Assembly: GCA_007922305.1 (NCBI GenBank)
Contig: ML677334.1
Span: forward strand, 21,997,697 to 22,061,696
DNA: 64,000 nt
Source: Dermatemys mawii
Lineage: Eukaryota; Chordata; Testudines; Dermatemydidae
Direction of reading: 5' to 3'
Of the stretch, positions 23,651 to 36,200 are shown one piece after another (the stretch's first letter is position 1; each line of letters begins with the position of its first letter). The notes under the pieces were generated by a model that was not told the origin of the DNA, searched no databases, and saw only the letters and a program-made list of their open reading frames with translations. The translations under genes were made by a program, and so were the position numbers.

Positions 23651-25230
23651 TGATCCTTCTGCCAGTTGGCACCAATGGGCCAGTGTGTCGCAGATTCAAG
23701 TATGCTGTGTTTATTAATATACCAGAATGGAATGGCAAAGAAAAACATCTTACCTGCTACTGCAGTTTTCTGATGAAAGTAGATCTCATGTATATCTGTC
23801 ACTTTAGATCAGTTATCAGATTTGAAGGCTCACTGCACGGAGATATCTGCAGAGGCTTTTTAGTAGGTTGGTCTCTCTACATCACAGCTGCCTCAAAGTC
23901 ACTTTTCCATTTGTGGATGATTGTTGTCTGTCAGGAGGAGAAGATTTTCTTCTTCTTTAAGATACTGCTGTACAACCGAAATTGTGAAAACACTAAATTC
24001 TGTAAAAGTCACAGCCTAAGTCACCTCGTTCAGAGCCTGGTTCAAATGAGTTTGCTTTAACAAACATTTGCAGATGGCACTGTATAATACATTAAGGGAC
24101 TGCTCCTTCTCCCATTGCAGTCAATGGCAAAACTCCCATTGATTTAAATGGCACAGGATCAAGCCCTTAAAATTTGGACCATAATCCCATTAAGTCAAGG
24201 AGTCTTAGTTTTACTCAGCCACATTACAAGAATCAGTGTAGCCTCTTTCCACTGGTTTCTTTTTTTAATTTCCTCTAATGGTAATTTATATTGAAGTCAA
24301 CAATCCTAAAATTATCAGATTTACCCAAACAAGCACAAACGCTTTCTCCAAACCATGAATGAGATGAGAGTTGGTACATTTTACACAATTTTGTAACAAA
24401 ATTCAGCCATGTATAACTGCCATTATATCCTAAATCAGTGGCTAAAATGAAGCCAAATCAAAGTAAAGGCAACAAAATCTATTAACACGGGATAATTGTT
24501 TAACAGCCATTTGCTATAACCGCAAAGCAAAGACAGATTTACTAGGATCTTGGCTTTCTCATATCAGTCCTGGAAGGTTAAGGGTGGCATTTTCAAAAAC
24601 TGTCAGTGTTGGACTAACTCTGTTCTTATTTAAGTCAATGGAAGTTCCACTGACTTCATTCAGAGCAGAGCTAGGCTAATGTTTATTGCTTTAGGAAATT
24701 CCATCCTAAAATGTGAAAGCTCCTGTAAATTGATGGAGGAACGGACCAAGTGTTTCTCCCCAACACTTGAGATCCATGACCATAAAAACCTCAGCCCATC
24801 TCAGACTACAACTCTCCAATAACTGACTGTGGAGTTTGACCTCTGAAGAGGTCCTTTCCCTTAGGACTAACAGGTAGCTGTTCATTAGAGTTTCCTGGCT
24901 TTCGGTAGAGTGCCTGATTAGGCCTTCAATTGCCAGTCCAGCTTCATTACTCCACTTTGTATTTCTGTGGGAGGTTTGGCTGCTTTGCTTTCTATGGTTG
25001 GAGTTTCATTTGCACACATGGTAATGGAAAGCAAATTTTAAACTCACAAGCTCTGGTGTGTTTGCACCAAAATGGCACTTGTTTATATAACATAGGATAC
25101 TGATTGGCACAGCAAGTGACTTAGTTCCCCAAGTCTCTCAGCAAAAACCTGATACTGAATAAATTAAACAAGGATCTGATCTTACCCTTCGCAGATGGGA
25201 CCACACAAGTGCACTTGGGCCATGTGTACA
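23651..25230. other. unique non-coding stretch with ancient repeat motifs
   Basis: No gene recognised. The 136-codon ORF at 23650-24060 has no domain or splice support. The 'gtcaatgg' type motifs at 24117-24150 and 24633-24660 belong to the same ancient dispersed repeat as at 16087. Confidence 0.45.
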
Positions 25231-25489
25231 CTAAAAGCACTTTGTGGATATAACTATACCAGTACACCATACCAGCAATGCACTAGTGGGAGCACGATTT
25301 ATACCAGCAAAACAGCACTTGTGCTAGTTTAGCTTATTCCAGCCTCACTGAGCTATACCAGCCAGAGTGTGGTTGAGTTGGTAAACCTGCCTGTATGCTA
25401 GGGTTTAAGTTGATCACAAAGCACATCTCATCATACCCCTGCCTGACATAGCTATGCTGGCAGAAGTTTGTACTGTAAACATGCCATAA
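25231..25489. mobile_element. Harbinger-type MITE remnant
   Basis: Left end GGCCATGTGTACACTAAAA and inverted right end GGCATGTTTACAGTACAAA match each other and the Harbinger termini at 1419 and 17147. The interior is a run of TATACCAG motifs. A clear trinucleotide duplication is not visible, so the call rests on the ends. Confidence 0.6.
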
Positions 25490-26795
25490 TTACTTTGTGT
25501 CTAGACCAAGATAATATTAAATATAAACCCTGACCCAGTCAACAAGTCTTACTGAGTGATTTCCAGGAATGATACTATTGTCAAGGCCTGTGAGTAGAGC
25601 TGGAAATTATTTTTAGTTGCAACATTTTTCTCAGGTTTTTGTTGAAAACCGAAAATCAGACTCCTTTTAGTTCTAAGATTTTCTTATTTTGGGTTTTGGG
25701 ATAACTATTTTGTGTGCATTTCAAAAATATTTGTTTTGTTTATAATCCTCTGTTCTTGCTCACTTTCCCTTAAAATCTTTACCTTCATTAATAATTTGTT
25801 TTCAACATAAATAGATTACAGGGCTGTGTTCTATTGGAGATGATATTCAGCTGAATCAAAGAAGGTGATGTGTGTATATTATTACCTTGGAAGTAACGAA
25901 CTTGGTAGTTACTGTGAGGGTGCAGAGATGGTGCAGGACACTACAGGAGATGCTTCTGAGGTTGTCAGGAACGAGGGTACACCAAGTGTTTACCTGCAAG
26001 GGAAAGCAGGGGCTGATAGAGTCCAAAAAAGAATGCTTGAGTGGCTGAAGGGTTACCCATGTCAGGGAGCTGACATCCAGCTATCACAAGAAAGATTCCC
26101 TCTCGGAGGCAGGGGAAGGCAGGTGACCCACAGTCATGGACACTGAGAAAAGTCATTTTTCATCAAAAATATCTTTAGATGGAAAAGTTTTGACTAGCTC
26201 TACCCACTAGGCATCTTTACCTACTCTGATATATTCTTACCCCCACCGGTTTCTTTGAAGCCCTCCGTCTGATTATAAGAGGTATGCTTATTGTATCAAA
26301 GAACACAAACAATGCCATGTGACTGTTCACAACACAGTTTCAGATATCAAGTGCCAGATATTCTTGGTGGAACTGTACACGATCAATCCATAGAATGAAA
26401 GGCATGAAACAAACAAACAAAAATCACCAAGGAATTACAAATAATGAATGAATGAGTGGAAATTGCAATCTGTTTGCTGATGTGCTGAGAGCAGACACAA
26501 ACTAAAAAACAGAGTAAATAATTCTTAGTGAATCATTCACTCAGTGCTATTCGTGCCATTTTACCAATCACTTGTCTCATTCTGCAGGAGACCTCCTACC
26601 TAGCCTCATTGCAGAAGTAGGACCTGATAACACAGTGAATAGGCACCTGAGAAAAAGCTAAGAAAGACATCTAGGCATTTATACTATACTCCCCACAATG
26701 TTAGCTGATTATAGTATGTTATAAAGATAGAGGCCATTGGGTAATGCAGATCTGAATCAAACACACTCAGAATTAGGGGGTCTTCACTGTCCGGG
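25490..26795. other. unique non-coding stretch
   Basis: No gene or recognisable repeat. The ORF at 25865-26146 (93 codons) shows no known domain. Confidence 0.5.
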
Positions 26796-26803
26796 GGTTG
26801 GTC

Positions 26804-26926
26804 TAGGGTGACCAGACAGCAAATGTGAATAATCGGGATGGGGGTTGTGGGTAATAGGAGCATATATAAGAAAAAGACCCCCAAATTGGGACTGTCCCTA
26901 TAAAATTGGGACATCTGGTCACCCTA
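26804..26926. mobile_element. 123-bp hAT-like MITE, family A copy 2
   Basis: TAGGGTGACCAGA / TCTGGTCACCCTA ends identical to the copy at 8259. Flanks GGTTGGTC (26796-26803) and GGTTGATC (26927-26934) differ at one of 8 positions. It is longer than copy 1 because of extra sequence in the middle (around 26840-26872). The 3' half is nearly identical between copies. Confidence 0.92.
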
Positions 26927-27409
26927 GGTTGATCTGAGCCAATCTTTACTGAAAGGGAAAGCAATGTTGAATGTTTCCTCATGACTGCAATATTTGATCT
27001 GAGAAAGCAATAAATGTTTCCATGTTCTCATCCAACCACTTTTGCAAAGAAGTTTGTGATACTCAAGAAAGCTTTTGCCAACAAGAGGTTCAAGGCCTCT
27101 CTTTTGTTTCTAGGTAAAATGAGCACCATCTGTGAGGGAAAACAATACCTTTTAGTGGCTAACACGGGGCAGAATAAACTACTGCAGTTCCTAATAGAAA
27201 TTGTGTGGGCTGAGGAATGGGATAGGAATGGGAAAATGTCTGGCTGTATGAAACAAATGGATTTTGTTCCTTACTTCTTCCTGCAAAATCCAGATTGTGG
27301 CTGAACAGATTATACTAGTTATTTCTCCTGATTTTTGTTTGATCAAGTTTCAGGGCCTCAGCAAAATATGTGAATGCAAGTGAGAATGGATAAATGAAGC
27401 TGTGTTATT

Positions 27410-27510
27410 AATTATATTATATTTTGGTGCCTAAGAACCACCAAAATAGGGCCCTGTTGTGTGAGGCACTACACAGACATAGAGTAATAGACAGTACCTA
27501 CCCAAAGAAC
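27410..27510. repeat. MIR-type SINE 3' fragment
   Basis: 'ttattaattatattatatt' is followed by 'ggtgcctaagaacc', 'agggccctgttgtg', 'aggcactacacagacatag' and 'acagtacctacccaaagaac'. This order matches the widespread amniote MIR-like 3' module, also seen at 37600-37740 and 45790-45910. Confidence 0.55.
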
Positions 27511-27699
27511 GTACACAGGGACACAGGATGGGAGAAGCAGAGTGAACAATGTAATGACAGGAAATGTTTTAGTTCCTTTTTTTGTTGTTGTTGGGTTTAG
27601 TTAGGAGAGGATAAGCTAAATGGAAAGATAAGAGAAGGGAATGGGGTGAAGGGAACAAGACGATGAGAACAGAGTAAGAGGGTATGATACTTTCAGAAG

Positions 27700-28080
27700 G
27701 TATACAGGGCTGCGGGGCACGGCACTCTTACCTTCCATGGGTCAGCTCCCCAACTCCTCTGACCACATGCTACACAAACACGCCCTTATAGGCCTATGCA
27801 AGCCCCACTCTCTCTCTACCGATAGGCATACTCCAACTCCCGAGCTCTCTGAGCATCTCTCTGGAGCATCCAGCCCCTGTTCCAATGGACACTCACAGTA
27901 TCCACAAATTTGCTGCTCCCGAAAGAAAATCAGTTATAATTCAGATCACCACTCCAGTTAACTCACAGCACTTAGATAAATGTATAGTGAAAACAAGTAA
28001 AAATTTATTTAGCAAAGTACAGCAGATTGGGTATCTTATATAGTCTCCTTTTAAACTTATACCAGACAGACACACTAAGG
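27700..28080 (-). mobile_element. LTR-like block next to the DIRS remnant
   Basis: A G+C-richer segment (27705-27920) followed by an AT-rich part with TTTATTTAGC near 28006, which on the minus strand would supply an AATAAA-type signal. It resembles a retrovirus-like LTR by recall. The junction to DIRS-like sequence lies near 28075. Similar sequence may resume at 28270-28440 ('cttatatagccc'), so the structure here is unresolved. Confidence 0.35.
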
Positions 28081-28094
28081 ATCCACAAGAGGTA

Positions 28095-29835
28095 TTGAAA
28101 CCATCTACTGTAGTTCTTAGGAAGAGGAAAGCTAAATTTAAATACATCTCAAGCAGTTCCTCAGATCATTCACATCAGATATATCTGGCATCTAGGGTTT
28201 CAGGACCTCCATATCACTCCAAGGGTACAGATCTGAAGAAAAGACTACTGGATCTGATCATGGCAGGCTACTTGTTATAATGGTTACATCTCAAATTCCC
28301 CTGAATCCATATCTCTTAATGGATCTGCTCACCTGAGAAGAGACTGAGATGTGCTCTGAGCCAGAAGGATCTCTGCAGCTTATATAGCCCATGCCTAAGC
28401 CTCCCACAGACTCACCTAAAAAGACTGTTTTGTTATATCAGTTTTTAGAATCCATGTAACACCGATATCACCAATTGCTTTGGAATTGGATCTAGGATTG
28501 GATCCACGAATGGATGCTGAGCTGGATCCAACACTCAGAGCAAAGACCAAAAGGTTTTCTAAACAAAGACTTCTAACTCAAAGTAATACTCCCAGACATC
28601 CTATATATCAAGAAATTAATATGAAGCCAGATTTGGGAAATTGGCAAAACTGGCCTATGTCTCCTTGGATGCCCTGACTAAACTGGCCAACTCCTAATTA
28701 CCACAGCAGAAAATCTGACTTTCTGGTGCTGGAAAATCTTCCGGAACCCAGAGATCTGAGGCATTAAGATCCAAGATGTCATTTACATTCCTTACAACAG
28801 AAGTATTCTTAGGAGAAGAACACCAGGAAGGATCACCTCAGGATGAATTCTAATATATCATGGGACCAGAAAATGGTTCCTCTCTTGATATCAATATCAG
28901 AGTAGAGACAGCATTGTCCTCTTCTGAGGATGCGATTCTATTTCACTGACTATTTGATAGGATGGCATAAAATTTAAAATGACCATTGATGGCCTTTGAA
29001 AAGGTCACACATTGACATAGTGGGATCTACTGCAAAGAGGTAGGCCTCATTGCCTATATTAGAAGGCATCTGGCAACCAGCAAAACCCCTTTTGTCCAAT
29101 TCTTCAGTGTACCAACCATTTTTTAAAGAGTCTGTCAAATCCTGCATGATGATTTCACATACATCCTCAGCCTAATTCTTTCATGATAGCAGCCACACTT
29201 CAAAGATCAAGGTCAGATCTTTTGCCTTCTACCCATTATGAGAAAAAGGGGGGAAAGTTGGACTCTTTAGGGAGGAAATTGTTTCCTTCAGCTTCGTTAA
29301 ATATGTGCATAGAAAACTATTAGGCAGTTATGACCAGATATCAGTTTCAGCTATGGGAAAAGATACATATATTCACTAAACAACTCTCAGATGACCAGAG
29401 GAAGGTAACATCAGCTCTTATTAAAGAGGGCCAGAATGTAGCCAAACATGCCTTAACGGCATCATTGGATGTCTCCTATATTGCCTCAAAGTCTACTTGG
29501 CATCGTTTGTAGCTCCATGGGGACATGAATCATCTTCCCTCCCCATGGAAATAAAATCCAAGATAGAGGACTTATCATTTGAAGGAGTTGGTATATTTAG
29601 TGCAAAAATTGATGAGCTACTGGAAAAGATGAAAGAGAGTCACTTCACAGCAAGATCTCTGGGGCCACTGCCTCCTCATAGACGCAAAACATCTATGCCT
29701 GTGTTCAAGTATTACAGGCATTATGTTCTAGCTCCTTCACATTTGCCTCATTATAACCAAAGAAGGCAGCCATATTATCAACAGCAGCGCCAACAGCATG
29801 CATTCTCTCATACGCAAGAGAGGAAGAAATATTAA
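28095..29835 (+). pseudogene. DIRS gag-like region
   Basis: Fragments in several frames: KRKAKFKYISSSSSDHS near 28110-28160, ELDLGLDPRMDAELDPT near 28482-28530, and WQNWPMSPWMP near 28645-28677. A later frame (29497-29835) has FSAKIDELLEKMKESH followed by a basic, Tyr/Gln-rich tail (QRRQPYYQQQRQQH), as in DIRS gag C-termini. No single reading frame spans it, and 28270-28440 may be foreign. Confidence 0.55.
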
Positions 29836-29849
29836 AGGTCCCAGACAAG

Positions 29850-31730
29850 AACAAAGAATTCTTCGGCCACATCCTCCCTACCAAGTGTCAGACCACAGGT
29901 TTGATGTGATAGTCAAGAGCTTCGAACCAATTTCAAACTCCACTTTCCACATTTTTGTAGACTATCTGTTGCAATGCATGGGAAACAATCACCTTGGAAA
30001 GATGGGTTATAGACACAGTAAAGGAAGGTTATTTCATCCAATTCATATCCCTTCAACCATGCAACCTCCTCCCACCCGTACACCCCTTCCTGATTCCCTT
30101 TTCAGGACCCTTTCCCACAATAGAGTGCTAAAAATTGAGTTACAAACTCTACCGCATGTAGGGGCTGCAGAAGAAGTACCACTGATTTGCAGAAACAAGG
30201 CTTCTATTCCCATTGCTTTCTTATCCTGAATAAAAATGGAAGTCTCAGACCAATTTTGGGTCTCACAGTCCTAAACAGATACAACAGAAAGTTTCAATTC
30301 AAAATGCTGTCTCTGGCTTTGTTTAACCCCTCTCTATCTATCCTGGATTGGTTTGCTTGTCTTGATCTCAAAGATGCGTATTTCTGTATTACCATATGAC
30401 CATCACCCTGCAAATATCTATGTTTTGTCCTTTGTTCAGACCATTTCCAGTATAGAATTTTATCCTTTGGCCTCTCCAGCACACGCAGGTTTTTACCAAA
30501 TGCCTAGTTCCAGTAGCAGTGAATTTGAGAAGACAAGGGATCTTCATCTTCCTCCCTAGATGATTACTCCTTGAGGCCCCATCCAAAAATGAATTGAACA
30601 TAGCTATCCAGACCACTTATTCTCTGTTTGAAGCCTGGGGTCGCCTCATAAACAAAGAGAAGTCTTTTCTGATTCCATCACAAAAAGTTCTTTTCACTGG
30701 GGCAATCCTCACCTCCATAAAGGGGAGGGCTTTCCTTCTAGAAGAGAGGTTTCTGAAACTAAAGAACGCCATTAAGAGGCTGCTTTTACAGTCTTCTTAG
30801 AGGATAAGATATTTTCTGTTGGTATTGGGCCTCATGTCATCCACAATGTATGTAAACCCATATGAAAGACTCAGAATGAGACCACTGCAACACTGTCTAC
30901 TAAAGAACGTCAAACCCAGTTTGAACAATATTCCAAGAAAGATTAATCTCTCTTTAATGTAGTGGTGGGAATGTGCTCAAAGGAATATAGATTAACCCAC
31001 CTCCCTTTGCAAATAGTCACCCAGATGCTTCCAAGATAGCCTGTGGAGCATACCTCGGCAACCTTTTCATTCAAGGTCTTTGGAATGACAAGGAGTCTTC
31101 GCTACACATAAATGTATTAGAGCTGAAGGCCATTCATTTGGCTCTCAAAGAGTTTCTTGCAAAGATTCAAGATGTCTGCAGTATTTTACATGAACAAACA
31201 AAAGGGGATTTGATTGTCTCAGCTGTCACAAGGTGACAAAATTTTGGGATTGGTGCATCCTATACAACATTTACCCAATTGCTTTACATGTCGTAGGGGA
31301 AAATAACGAGGTTGTCAATCATCTGAACAGAGATTCCTTGCAAATACCTGAGTGGATTCTAAAGGACACAGTGACTCAGAACATTTTTGACATTTGGGGA
31401 CTTCTGCACATAGGTCTATTTGCAATTAGATTCAATACAAAATGTCACCATTTTTGCTCAAGAGTGAGCTCTGACAATCAGTCATTGATGGATGCATTCC
31501 TCCTTGTCTGGGGAATGGGTCTGATGTATGCATTTCCCCCATTCCCTCTTATCCTCAAAGTTCTAAAGAAAATAAAACAATATTTGGTCGAGGGGATTAT
31601 GATTGCTCCAGCATGGTCAAGACAACAGTGGAACACAGAGTTATTCCATCTGTCTCAACAACAGGAAAAGGGTCTGTCACCCAGATCTTCAGTCATTACA
31701 CCCAATAGTTTGGACAAAGGTCTTTAACAG
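29850..31730 (+). pseudogene. DIRS reverse transcriptase / RNase H, broken
   Basis: RT motifs are recognisable in shifting frames: GSLRPILGLTVLNRYN and FACLDLKDAYFCITI (30233-30399; the Asp of the LKDAY motif is one of the catalytic Asp residues), and a frameshifted L-D-D at 30556-30564 where the family has YLDD. INKEKSFLIPSQKVLFTGAIL follows (about 30640-30700). RNase H-type sequence (LELKAIHLALKEF) is near 31115-31155. The C-terminal segment at 31233-31727 includes IPEWILKDT, DAFLLVWGMGLMYAFPPFPLI and PAWSRQQWN, characteristic of DIRS. Confidence 0.82.
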
Positions 31731-31849
31731 ATTTGAGTTCATGCTCCACTGAAGTACAGTGAATTCTTAGTAATGGTCAGAAACCATCTACCAGATAGAG
31801 TTACAGTTTCAAATGGAAGAAATTTGTTATCAGAGTGACTAATGGGGTG

Positions 31850-32470
31850 TTGACCCAGTGTCTGTATTTATAGAACTGGTTTTGGAATGTTTTCTGCACT
31901 TGAGAACAAGGGACTTGTTTCTCTCCTCCATTAAAGTCCATTTAGCAGCAATAGCAGCTTTTCATATACACATTGAGGATTGATCCATTTCCTCACATGA
32001 ACTGATAAAAAGCTTCTTAAAAGGTTAACTTAGTCTATATCCTCCAGTTAGGGATTTAGTCCATCCATAGCATTTGAACGTAGTTTTAACTCAACATATG
32101 TCTTCTCCATTCTAACAAATGTCAAGCTGTTTAAAGATAGCCTTCATAAGAGCCATCATTCTGCTAGACGAATTAGTGAGTTGCATGCACTGGTGGTGGA
32201 CTCCCTTGTATTACTTTTCATAAGTTAAGCTGGTGCTTAGACTGCATCCCAAATTCTTCCTGAAACTGGTTTTGGAACTCCAAATAAATCAAAATGTAAA
32301 TTTACCTATTTTTTTTCCTGAACCTCATCCGAGTAAAGGAGAATCAAGATTACATTCATTTACATGCAAAGAGTGCACTCTTGTACTACCTAGACAGAGC
32401 CAAGAGCTTTAGGTCTTCTCCTACATTATTTCATATCCCAGCACTTCAAGGGAAGGAAAATGTAAATGCA
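31850..32470 (+). pseudogene. DIRS tyrosine recombinase, decayed
   Basis: Frame at 31879-31977 reads VLECFLHLRTRDLFLSS then IKVHLAAIAAFH, the N-terminal helical part of DIRS recombinases. LYPPVRDLVH follows near 32035-32065. SARRISELHALVVD near 32159-32200 includes the region of the first catalytic Arg. Beyond it the family's conserved FFPEPHPSK-type segment and an ALLYYLDRAKSF stretch (about 32375-32410) are visible. Stops and small indels prevent one frame; the catalytic Tyr end is not readable. Confidence 0.7.
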
Positions 32471-32499
32471 TAACTACAAAAAGGGAAATCATTTGCTAG

Positions 32500-33290
32500 G
32501 TAGTAGCACTGCTGGATCACAGATTGGATATGAGTCAACAGTGTGATTCAGTTTAGAAAAAGACTAATATCATTGTGTGTTGTATTAACAGGAAGGTTGT
32601 ATGTTAGACACAGGAGGTAATTGTCCCACTGTACTCAGCACTGATAAGGCCTCAGCTGAACTATTGTGTCCAATTCTGGGCACCACACTTTAGGGTAGGT
32701 GTACACAAATTGAACAGAGGCTGAAGGAGAGCAACATAAATAATAAAAGGTTTAGAAAACCTGACCTATAAGGAAAGGTTAAAACTGGACATGTTCAGGA
32801 TTGAGAAAAGAAAACTAAGGGTGGACCAGATAACAGCCTTCAAATATGTTAATGCCTTTATAAAGAGAACTGTGATCAAGTGTTTTCCATGTCCACAGAA
32901 AGTAGAACAAGAAGTAATGGGCTTAACCACCAGCAAGGGAGATATAAGTTAGATATTAGGGAAAACATTATAACTACAAGGGTAGTTAAGCTCTATAATA
33001 GGTTTCCAAGAGAGGTTGTGGAATCCCCATCACTGGAAGTTTTTAAGAAGAAGTTGGACAAACACCTGTTAATAGGGTGACCAGATAGCAAGTGTGAAAA
33101 ATCAGGATGCGGGATGGGGATAGGTGCCTGTATAAGACAAACCCCTGAATACTGGCACTGTCCCTATAAAATTGGGACATCTGGTCACCCTTCCTGTTAG
33201 TAATGGTCAAGGTGTTCTTGGTCCTGCCTCAGCACAAGGGCATTTATGACTACTTGAAGTCCTTTCCAGCCCTACATTTCTATAATTATG
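32500..33290 (+). mobile_element. CR1 LINE 3' end, with nested MITE
   Basis: Matches the CR1 3' region: 'cctcagctgaactattgtgtcc', 'aattctgggcaccaca', and 'gaaaacctgacctata'. The ORF at 32880-33080 gives the CR1 ORF2 C-terminus, TRVVKLYNRFPREVV followed by ESPSLEVFKKKLDKHL. The family's usual ending 'ccagccctacatttctataatta' closes it at about 33290. It is split at 33073-33192 by a MITE; removing that restores the CR1 text 'aacacctgtta' to 'gtaatggtc'. Confidence 0.88.
33073..33192. mobile_element. 120-bp hAT-like MITE, family A copy 3, inside CR1
   Basis: Left end TAGGGTGACCAGA, right end TCTGGTCACCCTT (last base differs from the other copies). Flanks CCTGTTAA (33065-33072) and CCTGTTAG (33193-33200) match at 7 of 8. 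Because the interrupted CR1 sequence is known, this is an independent proof of the 8-bp duplication. Confidence 0.93.
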
Positions 33291-36200
33291 TGAAATCAGT
33301 GGTAAGTGTATGAACAGTTTCTCATGGAATGAAACTAGAGTCACAACAGAGGGAGGCCAGAGAGAAAGAAGTTGCAATAGTCAAGACAACAGATGACTAA
33401 GAAATGGACAAGGATTTTAATGTGCACTTTCAGTATGTAGGTATTTGCACAGTTCTTACCTTGTTAATATAACCTGCCAGAAACAATTAATGTAAGGGCT
33501 ATTGCATAAAACTGAAAATGAGCTCTGGTAAAATTTCTTTAATGCCTCATACAATGGAAATGTCATCATATTAACAAGATGTGGAAATGTTTGCCTTCTA
33601 GCTCCCAAATAAAAATGAAAATAAAAAACAACCAACAACAGAGGACAAAACTAATATTTCAGCAATTAAAAGCTCTTCCTTTGAAACAGCTGACTTCTCA
33701 TCATCTGAGTATTCTACTATTAATACTGCAATAATTGAGTTATATTGAGCTTTCCTTAACTGTGTTACTCTGCTCTTGGCTGATGAATAAAGGTCATGGT
33801 GTGCTTATGCTCAGTTGTTACTATAATGTTATACCAACTTGTTGCAAGCATTGGTGCTGGAGATGGGACTCTACTGCTGCTTCTTGCTCTCTTTCTCTTG
33901 TATTATCTTTTTGTCTTGAAATTTTTTTATTCAGTCGCATTATAGGACATTTGTTCTCCACTATTTGAATGTATTGGACTGGCACCTACTGACAATGACA
34001 AGTTTAGCCTCTTTATTTTCCCTGAAGATTATCCATGAACAGATTGTGATTTCCTCGGTTGTTTTTGTTATTCTAAAGTAGTTGATGAATATGTCTACAG
34101 GTTTCTTGGACTCTGGTTAGAATGCAAACAGTTCTCTGAGTATCCTCAATTTGAGGAGTGACTAACTGGATACGTTGGGTGTTATTATTTCCATTCCCTC
34201 ATCTGATTAATCTGCAAGCACTTACAGTTAGTAATACTTGTGTATGAATTTACAATTCTGAGAATACTTATGCATAGGAGTTTGAAATTAGTTTCCTGTG
34301 AACATTTATGCCTGTAGAAGTCAATTGTATGAATATTTGAAGAAAGCATAGACAAAACAGATGCAAGAATAGCTAAAATAAAATAATTAAAAACTAATTT
34401 TTAAATGGTGAATATTTTTGCTGTATTTGTAATGATTATCAGTTATATGTGGTGGTGCTTGGAATGTCACATTAAATGTAAAAATGGATAGTATAACTTT
34501 TGACTTTGTGGAATCAAAAAGCTAATCAGGCTGTGTTGAGCTATGGTAAAAATTGCTGTTTTCAACATGTATTTTTTGCCATCTTGCATATACTTGTAAC
34601 ATGTTTAAGTCTTCTACTGACATTGGGAAGAACTTAGGAACCTTACTTAACAAAAGAAATGATGTAGAACATAGCCAAACTGCACTAATCTGCACTTTGC
34701 TTGTCAACATACTTTATATTCGGCACAGAATTTTGACAGCCTTTTCCAATCTCCAAGCCTCTGAAAGATAATAGCAAGATGCTGACAGGGACTCTCATTT
34801 TGCCACTGCTTAATTATATGTACAAAATATACTACTGTACATTTACTAGTATGTTTTGTGATGTAGTACCTTGGCTTTTTTCATTTTGTTTCTGAAGTGC
34901 CTGCTCCTGAAAAACAGTCACTCACACAAGTAATCCTATTGGTCAATTCATGTAAGTAGTGGTTTGCATGATTGGGCCCTTACTTCCAAATTCAGGACCA
35001 GATTCTGCCAACTTTACTCACACTGGATAGAATTGCACTCTGTGAATAGTCCCACTGAAGTCAGTGGGACTATGTGGCATGAGTAAAGGTGGCAGAATTT
35101 AGCCCTTTGAAATTCGAAGCAGGTCTCTCACTCATAAATGTTTGGTGCATCCTAATGTAGCAGCTGTATGGAAGAGACAAGCTCATCCTGTGCTATGGAC
35201 AATGAGAAAAACTTGTCTCCATTGTTCAAAGGAGAGTTTGATCTTTATCTGAGGGCTGTGTTTATCATACTGCTTCATTTAACTCTATGTGGTCTGTATC
35301 TTCCGGTTATCTTTCCAGAATCATAATGTTCCTGTTTACTCTCCCTTCCTCCCTCTCTCTCTTTCTGAAATGTGTTTCTTTATCTGAGATACCACCTTCT
35401 TGTTGTGTCTTCCTCTAGGTCTCTTCCTCTCTCCCCGTTTTCTGACACACCAAATTATTCTCTGTTTTGCCCTGGCTCTGAAAGATTAAAAGGAGCAAAA
35501 CTCTAAATTCAAATGGATTCTGGTCATGTGTGGTCAGATCTAGCATGCGCTATAGAATCTGATTCTGTAAGATGCTGAAGTACTCAGCACTTTATAGGCT
35601 TGCACCCAGAGTCTGATGGGAGTGACATTAATTAATAATAACAGAAGGAAACATATTATGCTGTGTCTAAAGAGTGGATCGCTGTAACCTTCCTTCTCCT
35701 TAACAGCTTCAGTAGGACTGTCTGATACTGGAAAAACTGATGGTTATATGTATATGAAATAAATGAATGAAGATAAATGCTGTCATGCCAGCAGGGCAAT
35801 ATGGTCTCTTTTTTTCTTATTATAGCTCCATGCTCAGGCATTATTTTCCTGGTTTAGCAGTTAACATGCTGTATTTTATACTTTAATATTCTTCATTAAT
35901 GCACAGTGTTTTGTCTTATTACAGACAATCAGTTTAGCAGAGTCAACATTTAAGTGGACGTAGCTAGGCAAGTTAACATCCCACTAAGATAAATAGAGGC
36001 AATTGAAATCTTCTTTAGTGTCATTTGAATGTCTTCACTGTGAAGTCAGCCAGACAGTAGGACACTGATTTTCATAACCTGCTGTGGAAGGAAAGGCTAT
36101 ATTAAGGTATTATAAACCTAACAGGGGAAAATGAAAGTTTAGAAAATGGGAAAATATAGCATAATCCAGAACCTATAAATGACCTAAATTAGTGAAGCTG

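Larger units (their letters stand above)
28081..32485 (+). mobile_element. DIRS-like retroelement, decayed
   Basis: In order on + there are a proline/serine-rich gag-like region, reverse transcriptase, RNase H and a tyrosine recombinase, the arrangement of DIRS elements, which integrate with a recombinase rather than an integrase. All parts have stops and frameshifts. The terminal repeats of DIRS are not identifiable. The 3' side runs directly into CR1 sequence near 32490-32510. Confidence 0.75.

Noticed and set aside
23650..24060. 136-codon ORF as a possible gene
   Set aside because: No domain, no splice or promoter context; partly overlaps the end of an LTR-like repeat.
27014..27304. 96-codon ORF
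   Set aside because: No recognisable family and surrounded by unique AT-rich sequence; chance is sufficient.
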